This document shows positions 1 through 4,819 of a stretch of DNA of 6,286 bases, in pieces. The notes beneath the pieces were generated by a model, which saw only the letters and a program-made list of their open reading frames with translations, was not told the DNA's origin and did no database searches. Position numbers and translations under genes: made by a program. The DNA is taken from assembly GCA_964579735.1 (NCBI GenBank), contig CAZOHH010000103.1, positions 1 to 6,286 on the forward strand, given 5' to 3'. Each line of letters opens with the position of its first letter. Position 1 is the stretch's first letter. The stretch comes from CAILLO01 sp964579735 (GTDB lineage Bacteria > Bacillota > Clostridia > Saccharofermentanales > UBA5734).

Positions 1-618
1 TTCTTCGCCATGATGCAGCGCATGCGCTACATCCGCCGCTGGGCGCTGATGCGCAACACCCAGGGAGAGAACCTGCAGGAACACAGCCTTCAGGTCGCGG
101 TCACCGCCCACGCCCTCGCCGTCCTGCGCCGCGAGCGCTTTCCCAAAGCTGCGGACGGCTCCCTCCGCGTCCTCGTGGACCCCGACCGCGTGGCCACCAT
201 GGCCCTCTTCCACGATGCCCCGGAGATTCTGGTGGGGGACCTGCCGACGCCGATCAAGTACTTCAACCCCGCCATCAAATCGGCCTACAAGGCCGTCGAG
301 GGGGTGGCGACCGCCAAACTCGTCGCCATGCTGCCCGACGATCTCCGTTCGACCTATGCGGCCCTGCTCGCACCCGACCGCACGGACGCCGCGACGGCGG
401 AGGCCGCGGCGCTCGTGAAAGCCGCCGATCGACTCTGCGCCTATACGAAGTGCATCGAAGAGGAACGGGCCGGAAACACCGAATTCCGCACGGCGGCGAA
501 GACCATCCTGGCCAGCATCGAAGCCTTGGGGATGCCGGAGGTCGATTGCTTCCTGAAGGAATTCATCCCGGCCTTCTCCCTGAACCTGGACGAACTCGAA
601 TCGTTGACCCAACCGTAA
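1..618 (+). CDS. yfbR: 5'-deoxynucleotidase YfbR, HD-domain phosphohydrolase (5' end outside window)
   Basis: Cytoplasmic metal-dependent phosphatase of the YfbR family, which removes the 5'-phosphate from deoxyribonucleoside monophosphates in nucleotide salvage and pool control. The frame is open from base 1. The first residues, FFA, precede the first ATG (position 10) and match the FFAHL stretch of E. coli YfbR from memory, so the true start lies to the left and only a few residues are missing. Numbering from the first visible residue, the R-W pair (13-14), His28 in an EHSLQVA motif, His71-Asp72 in FHDAPE, Glu75, Asp80 in GDLPTPIKYFN, and Asp143 in KAADRLCAY correspond to the substrate and metal ligands of the E. 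coli enzyme. Relative to E. coli there is a short insertion (about 8 residues) before the HD pair. The C-terminal FLKEFIPAFSLNLDE also matches the family. The stop TAA at 616-618 overlaps the next gene's Shine-Dalgarno, suggesting cotranscription. All key residues are present, so it is probably active. Confidence 0.95.
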   Translation, partial: FFAMMQRMRYIRRWALMRNTQGENLQEHSLQVAVTAHALAVLRRERFPKAADGSLRVLVDPDRVATMALFHDAPEILVGDLPTPIKYFNPAIKSAYKAVEGVATAKLVAMLPDDLRSTYAALLAPDRTDAATAEAAALVKAADRLCAYTKCIEEERAGNTEFRTAAKTILASIEALGMPEVDCFLKEFIPAFSLNLDELESLTQP

Positions 619-623
619 GGAGG
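616..623 (+). promoter_or_regulatory. Shine-Dalgarno of the glycosyltransferase gene, overlapping the yfbR stop
   Basis: TAAGGAGG lies 7 bases before the ATG at 631 and is a near-perfect match to the 16S rRNA 3' end. Its first bases are the yfbR stop codon. Ribosomes finishing yfbR stop on top of this site, which favours translational coupling and one transcript. It fixes the start of the downstream gene at 631. Confidence 0.85.
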
Positions 624-630
624 AAGCAAC

Positions 631-1929
631 ATGGACTGGATCTTCTGGGTGTTTCTCGGTATCGCGATCCTGATGGTGGGTTTCTGGGCCTTCCAGTTCG
701 GCTGGGTCCAGCACCATCGCCTCTGGTCGGAACGCCCCGTGAAGAGGCTTCCCGCCGAGGAGTCCCTCGCCCTGACCTGGATACACCCGATCAAGGACCT
801 GGACTACAAGCTCCGCCGCAGCATCTCCTCCTGGGTCCGCCAGGATTTCGACGGCACCATCGAGCACATCTTCAGCTTCCAGGACGCGAACGACGAGGCC
901 ATCCCCGTCGTGACGGCCTTCCTAGCGAGCCGCGGCATCGGGGCCGAGGGGCGCGTGCGGGCGAGGATCCTCGTCAACCCGGTTCTTCCGAAGATGAACG
1001 GCAAGAGCTCGCCCATGGTCCCCGCCGTCCGCACCGCCGCCTATGATCTGCTCGTCTTCAACGACAGCGACCTGCGCGTGAAACGGGACTTCCTCCGCAA
1101 GCTCGCCGGCCCACTCTCCGACCCCAAGGTCGGCATCGTCACCTGTGGCCAGATCAACTTCGGCGGCCGCGACTTCTGGACGCGCTCCTTCACCTGCGTG
1201 CAGAACCACGAGACCGACCTGTACTGGGCCTTCTTCTGCTGGCTCGGCATCGACGTCGGGATGACCGGCGCCGCATTCTCCATGCGCCGCGAGACGTTGG
1301 AGGAGGTCGGAGGTCTGGAGGCCTTCGGAGCTTCGTTGCTGGAAGACATGCACATCGGAAACGAACTCTACAAGAGGAAGTACAAACTGGTCGTCGGCCC
1401 CTACCTCGACTGCCACGTCAAGCAGATCGCCCGCGAGAAGACCTTCAACTACGCGAAGCGCATCGCCGTCGGCATCCGTGCGCATCTCGCCACGGACATG
1501 CCCTTCTTCCTCCTCGTGATCGGCTGGTACTGGTGGCTGCTCGTCGCGGCGCTTCTCCTCGGAGCTCGTCCAGACCTGATGCTCATCGTCGCCGCCTGCT
1601 TCTTCCTCCGTATCGTCCATGGCAACGTCATGCGCCTCGTCACCAAGAACGACATCGTCTGGTACGATCTCCTGAACGGCCTCTACTTCGACGTGATCGC
1701 CATCTGCGCCCTCTTCTACGGCACCTTCGCCCGCCCGACCGTATCCTGGCGCGGCATCCGCTACCGCGTCACGCCCAAGGGGTACATCGATTTCGACAAC
1801 CCGATCACCGTTCCGGCCGGACCCGGCACGCCGCCTCCCGACATCGACCAGGCCGACTTGAACGACAACGTGGAAGTCGTTCCGGACCACGGTACCGAAA
1901 TTCCCCCCGACGACGAGAAGGAAGGGTAG
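631..1929 (+). CDS. membrane glycosyltransferase, ceramide glucosyltransferase-like (GT2/GT21)
   Basis: Integral membrane enzyme expected to transfer a sugar from a nucleotide-sugar to a lipid acceptor on the cytoplasmic face; acceptor and sugar cannot be read from sequence. There is one N-terminal membrane helix (about 3-24), a cytoplasmic GT-A domain, then three C-terminal helices (about 291-313, 316-332, 347-366). The GT21 landmarks appear in order: HPIKDLDYKLRRS near the start of the catalytic domain, FQDANDEAIPVV with Asp85 (D1), the NP motif at 116-117, FNDSDLRV with Asp145/Asp147 (D2), and LLEDMHIG with Asp239 (D3). The last motif, normally (Q/R)xxRW, reads FNYAKRI (272-278), without the Trp. 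VSWRGIRYRV (371-380) follows the last helix, as is usual in this group. The final 38 or so residues are acidic, proline-rich and probably disordered. Hopanoid-type HpnI is a related alternative, but no hopanoid genes are in view. It is probably in one operon with yfbR. Family assignment is firm; substrate is unknown. Confidence 0.85.
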   Translation: MDWIFWVFLGIAILMVGFWAFQFGWVQHHRLWSERPVKRLPAEESLALTWIHPIKDLDYKLRRSISSWVRQDFDGTIEHIFSFQDANDEAIPVVTAFLASRGIGAEGRVRARILVNPVLPKMNGKSSPMVPAVRTAAYDLLVFNDSDLRVKRDFLRKLAGPLSDPKVGIVTCGQINFGGRDFWTRSFTCVQNHETDLYWAFFCWLGIDVGMTGAAFSMRRETLEEVGGLEAFGASLLEDMHIGNELYKRKYKLVVGPYLDCHVKQIAREKTFNYAKRIAVGIRAHLATDMPFFLLVIGWYWWLLVAALLLGARPDLMLIVAACFFLRIVHGNVMRLVTKNDIVWYDLLNGLYFDVIAICALFYGTFARPTVSWRGIRYRVTPKGYIDFDNPITVPAGPGTPPPDIDQADLNDNVEVVPDHGTEIPPDDEKEG

Positions 1930-1965
1930 GCCACGCGAACTTCAACGACTCGACCCCTTGATGCC

Positions 1966-4686
1966 ATGTCCATCCATGACCGCGGACCGGCGAGCGGGGC
2001 CATTGCGACCCTGCTGACTGTCGGCGCGGTCTGTGCGGCCTGCGTCTGTCTCGCAGCGGGTTCACTCCTACTTTCGACCCCAGCTGCACCGGTTTCAGCC
2101 GCAGCAGGCACCGTCGACCGGGCGGGACTCCGGGCGCTGGTCTTCCGCACGATGCTCGCGAGCGGCGTGCCGACCGACCCCGAAAAGGGCGCCGATGGCG
2201 CGATGACCGACTCTGGCCTCGCCGTCTGGACCGGTTCGCTCGAACGGGGCGATCTCGCGCTGTCCGACCTCCTGCTTCGCGGTTTCACCGGCACACGCTA
2301 CCTGCTGGCCGGTGAGGACGACGACGCGTTCGTCGCAGCGGTCTATGCCGCGGTGCTGGACCGCGCTCCGTCCGAGGTGGAAGTCTCCGATTCCGCGACT
2401 CTCCTCGAAGGCTCGGGCAATCGCATATTCTTTCTGTCTGGATTTTTGAAGAAGCCGGAAGTCGAGGCACTCCACGACACGCTCGGCCTCGCGATCGGCA
2501 CCATTCCCACGGAGGCGCTCTCGGCGGCTGCTGGCGACGGAACTCCCGCCGAGCCCATCCGAGCGGATGCGACGCGACTTCTACCGGAAAGCGGAGGCTA
2601 TGCCTTCGGACGGAAGGGGGCGGAAGGCACCGTCGACCTCGATGGACGTGCCGGCCGCGTCGATTTCCTGCTGGATGGCGCCTTGACGAACCAGATTCTC
2701 GCTACACCTGGAATCGACGGCTTCCGAACCGGAGATTCCTTCTATGGAATCGAGTGGGACGCCTCCGCGGCGACACCGGGGAGCCATGAGGTCGTGGTGC
2801 TCGCCCGACGTGCGGACGGCCGCGCTCTGCGCATCGATGGAGGGACCTATCAGGTGCCGGTCCTGCACATTATGGGGAGCGGGGAGGTCCTACCCGGGTT
2901 TTTCGGCGAATCGGATCGGGACGACTTCTATCGGACCTCCTACGAGGGAGGATTCCTCGCATTCCACGCAGCCTATCCCGAGGACGGTGTTTCCCTGAGA
3001 GCCTTCGATGAGGCGGGCGAGCCCATCGATGCTTCCCTTGCCTCCGGCACGGCATACACCTCCATCCGCTTCCAGTCGGAGCCCGGGCAGACCGTCTATG
3101 TGCAGGCGACTCGAAGCGAGTCCACGTCACAGGTCCCCGCCGCGGACGCACCGGCCTACTATGCGGTCCTCGATGCGGACGTTGCCATCGTCCATACCTA
3201 CACCGCTTCGACGACGGTGCGCGACGCCCCGGGCAGCGCTTCCGCAGCGGTCGGAAAGCTCCTGAAGGGCGAGGTCGTCGCCGTCGTCGGAGACGGGGTC
3301 GACCCCGATGGAGATTCATGGTGGAAGGTCCGCACGCACGAAATGGAAGGATATGCCTATTCGGAAGTCCTGCATGCCCTTCGCTTCGAGGGTCGATTGG
3401 ATTCCCTCATACTCTCCCTGCCCGGAGTCGGAACCGCCCATCCCTATCCGGAATTCAATGCGGAGACCCTGGAATATGGACTCGTGCTCGACCCCTCCGT
3501 GGAGAGCCTGGACCTGTCCTACCTTGCCCGCGAAGGCGCGCTGGCCGATGTGGAGATCGCAGTTCTAGACGCCGATGGCGTCCCGATGACCGAGGTTCTC
3601 GGTTCCGCGCTTGCGATTCCACCCGGACGAAGCACCCTGCGTCTCCGCATCTCCTCGGCCGACCGAACCTCGGTCCATGAATATCGTGTCCATGTCCTGC
3701 GACCGCCTTCCGCCGATGGTTTCTCGACGACGCTCGACGCCTTCCCCGCCTCCTACCGCTCGGCCCTCTGGCTTCTCCATGCGCAGCGCCCTCAATGGTC
3801 CTTCGTGCCTTTCGATACGGGGATTCCCTTCGCCGACTTCGTCGCGGGCGAATCCGAAAAAGACCGGTGCCTTCTACCGGAAGGCAGCGTACCGGCCTCC
3901 TTCATCGAACCCGGAAGCCCCGTATATGATGGTGAAACCTGGAAGGCCGCGTCGGATGCCGCGATTTCCCATTTCGCGGATCCCCGGAATTTCCTTCTCC
4001 AACGAGAACTTTTCCAGTTCGAACGACTCTCTTTCGTCGAAGGCGTGCAGACCGCCGAGGGGGTCGCCTCGATCTTCAAGGGAACCTTCCTCGAACAGCT
4101 TGTGCAGGACACCGATGGCCAGACCCTGGACTTCGCTGAACTGTTCGCCGAAGCCGGCAGGGAAAGCGGCGTCGGACCGTTCTTCCTCGCCTCTCGGGCG
4201 GTACAGGAGATGGGGTCCGCCGGCACGCCGCTCGGGCTCGGCACGCTGCCTGGATACGAAGGGGTCTTCAACCTCTTCAACATCGGCGCCGTCCCGAATC
4301 CTTCGGTTACGGATGGACAGCGCATCAACGGTGCGAAATTCGCTCTCTATGGATATCTAGCCGATGAACAGGTCCTGACGGACGCGGAGAAGTCGCTGCT
4401 GCTTCCCTGGACGTCCAGGAGTCTCGCCGTTCGAGGCGGAGCCCTCTATATCGCATCGAGCTATATCGGCATCGGGCAGGATACGCAATATCTCCAGAAA
4501 TTCGACCTTATCGCCTCGGATGGGCTCTTCATGCACCAGTACATGCAGAACCTGCTCGCCCCGAGGAACGAAGGACGGAGACAGCGCCTGGCATACCAAC
4601 GGACAGACCTCCTCGACGAGCCCTTCGTCTTCCGGATCCCGTTCTTCACCGACATGCCCGAGGCGCCGGCGAGCGAGCCGCAATAG
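1966..4686 (+). CDS. secreted multidomain N-acetylglucosaminidase (DUF4214-Ig-SH3b-cadherin-like-glucosaminidase)
   Basis: Predicted exported peptidoglycan hydrolase that cuts the glycan backbone next to N-acetylglucosamine. Residues 1-45 form a signal peptide (hydrophobic 12-36, likely cleavage after VSA45). Then come two DUF4214-like units (about 50-116, 118-170), an Ig-like strand set (about 220-302), an uncertain beta-rich stretch (305-403), a bacterial SH3 domain (about 408-470, core SWWKVR 451-456, ending GYAYSEVL), and a cadherin-like beta sandwich (about 476-579). The C-terminal region begins FPASYRSALWLLHAQRPQW (593 on) and continues through DPRNFL (672-677) to the glucosaminidase core: LASRAVQEMG with probable catalytic Glu748, GYEGVFNLFNIGA (763-775), GQDTQYLQKFD (837-847) and HQYMQNLLAP (857-866). 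These match LytD-like autolysin domains (GH73 type). The ATG at 1966 is the only ATG, GTG or TTG between the preceding in-frame stop and the signal peptide, yet no clear Shine-Dalgarno precedes it. Synonymous codon choice looks less GC-rich than in the glycosyltransferase gene. Domains are confident; physiological role (division, turnover, adhesion) is not. Confidence 0.88.
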   Translation: MSIHDRGPASGAIATLLTVGAVCAACVCLAAGSLLLSTPAAPVSAAAGTVDRAGLRALVFRTMLASGVPTDPEKGADGAMTDSGLAVWTGSLERGDLALSDLLLRGFTGTRYLLAGEDDDAFVAAVYAAVLDRAPSEVEVSDSATLLEGSGNRIFFLSGFLKKPEVEALHDTLGLAIGTIPTEALSAAAGDGTPAEPIRADATRLLPESGGYAFGRKGAEGTVDLDGRAGRVDFLLDGALTNQILATPGIDGFRTGDSFYGIEWDASAATPGSHEVVVLARRADGRALRIDGGTYQVPVLHIMGSGEVLPGFFGESDRDDFYRTSYEGGFLAFHAAYPEDGVSLRAFDEAGEPIDASLASGTAYTSIRFQSEPGQTVYVQATRSESTSQVPAADAPAYYAVLDADVAIVHTYTASTTVRDAPGSASAAVGKLLKGEVVAVVGDGVDPDGDSWWKVRTHEMEGYAYSEVLHALRFEGRLDSLILSLPGVGTAHPYPEFNAETLEYGLVLDPSVESLDLSYLAREGALADVEIAVLDADGVPMTEVLGSALAIPPGRSTLRLRISSADRTSVHEYRVHVLRPPSADGFSTTLDAFPASYRSALWLLHAQRPQWSFVPFDTGIPFADFVAGESEKDRCLLPEGSVPASFIEPGSPVYDGETWKAASDAAISHFADPRNFLLQRELFQFERLSFVEGVQTAEGVASIFKGTFLEQLVQDTDGQTLDFAELFAEAGRESGVGPFFLASRAVQEMGSAGTPLGLGTLPGYEGVFNLFNIGAVPNPSVTDGQRINGAKFALYGYLADEQVLTDAEKSLLLPWTSRSLAVRGGALYIASSYIGIGQDTQYLQKFDLIASDGLFMHQYMQNLLAPRNEGRRQRLAYQRTDLLDEPFVFRIPFFTDMPEAPASEPQ
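2113..2475 (+). repeat. tandem pair of DUF4214-like units in the glucosaminidase N-terminus
   Basis: Two successive segments fit the DUF4214 pattern of a short helix with an aromatic, a 'LxR/S-x-P' turn, and a closing 'GF' helix. Unit 1 (residues about 50-116) has LRALVFRTML, then LAVWTGSLERGDLALSDLLLRGF. Unit 2 (about 118-170) has FVAAVYAAVLDRAP, then FFLSGFLKKPEVEAL. DUF4214 is found in exported and S-layer-like proteins; its function is not established. The pairing is my alignment by eye, and unit 2 is shorter and more diverged in its middle. Confidence 0.55.
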
Positions 4687-4759
4687 GCTTTCCGAGCTTC
4701 CATGAACCGCAAGGGAAAACGCATCGCAACCGTTCCGTAAAGCAACAGCCGGTGAATTA

Positions 4760-4768
4760 TGTTACCAT
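4760..4768 (+). promoter_or_regulatory. possible extended -10 promoter element
   Basis: TGTTACCAT reads as an extended -10 (TGn followed by TACCAT, four of six bases matching TATAAT) inside the only AT-rich patch of the intergenic region. No convincing -35 box lies 16-19 bases upstream, which is tolerated for extended -10 promoters. It would start transcription near 4775 and give a leader of about 45 bases for the TTG-started gene. This is weak evidence from one motif. Confidence 0.25.
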
Positions 4769-4769
4769 C

Positions 4770-4814
4770 GGTGCGTAGAAACCACCCTCTTCGTGGACGG
4801 ACTCATCAAGGTGG
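4770..4814 (+). promoter_or_regulatory. leader with mutually exclusive short pairings, one masking the ribosome site
   Basis: CCACC at 4782-4786 can pair in three mutually exclusive ways: with GGTG at 4770-4773, with GTGG at 4793-4796 (a 7-base loop), or with GGTGG at 4810-4814, the core of the Shine-Dalgarno of the next gene. The last pairing would hide the ribosome site. Each stem is only 4-5 base pairs, so chance is a serious alternative. Confidence 0.2.
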
Positions 4815-4815
4815 A
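4808..4815 (+). promoter_or_regulatory. Shine-Dalgarno deciding the TTG start at 4820
   Basis: AAGGTGGA differs from the consensus AAGGAGGT at two positions and sits 4 bases before TTG 4820. The codon just before that TTG, in frame, is TGA (4817-4819), so TTG is the most upstream start possible for this reading frame. An ATG at 4816 lies in a different frame, which encodes no recognisable protein. Confidence 0.65.
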
Positions 4816-4819
4816 ATGA

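Larger units (their letters stand above)
4687..4819 (+). other. 133-base intergenic leader region
   Basis: This is the only sizeable gap in the window. It lies between the glucosaminidase stop (TAG 4684-4686) and the TTG start at 4820. It contains a short AT-rich patch around 4754-4768 that stands out from the GC-rich surroundings, weak inverted repeats, and the ribosome site of the next gene. No Rho-independent terminator (GC-rich stem plus T run) follows the upstream gene, so readthrough or Rho-dependent ending is possible. No small ORF or tRNA is seen. Confidence 0.6.

Noticed and set aside
922..1890. 322-codon open frame on the minus strand
   Set aside because: It lies wholly antisense to the glycosyltransferase gene, and its product is a Val/Glu/Asp/Gly-rich string with no motif. 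Long antisense frames are expected opposite GC-rich, C-ending codons.
3611..4360. 249-codon + strand frame inside the glucosaminidase gene
   Set aside because: It is rich in Ser/Pro/Arg, typical of an out-of-frame reading, while the main frame here carries conserved glucosaminidase motifs.
4687..4758. Rho-independent terminator after the glucosaminidase gene
   Set aside because: Only 4-base pairings such as GGAA/TTCC or ACCG/CGGT with long loops are present, and there is no T run.
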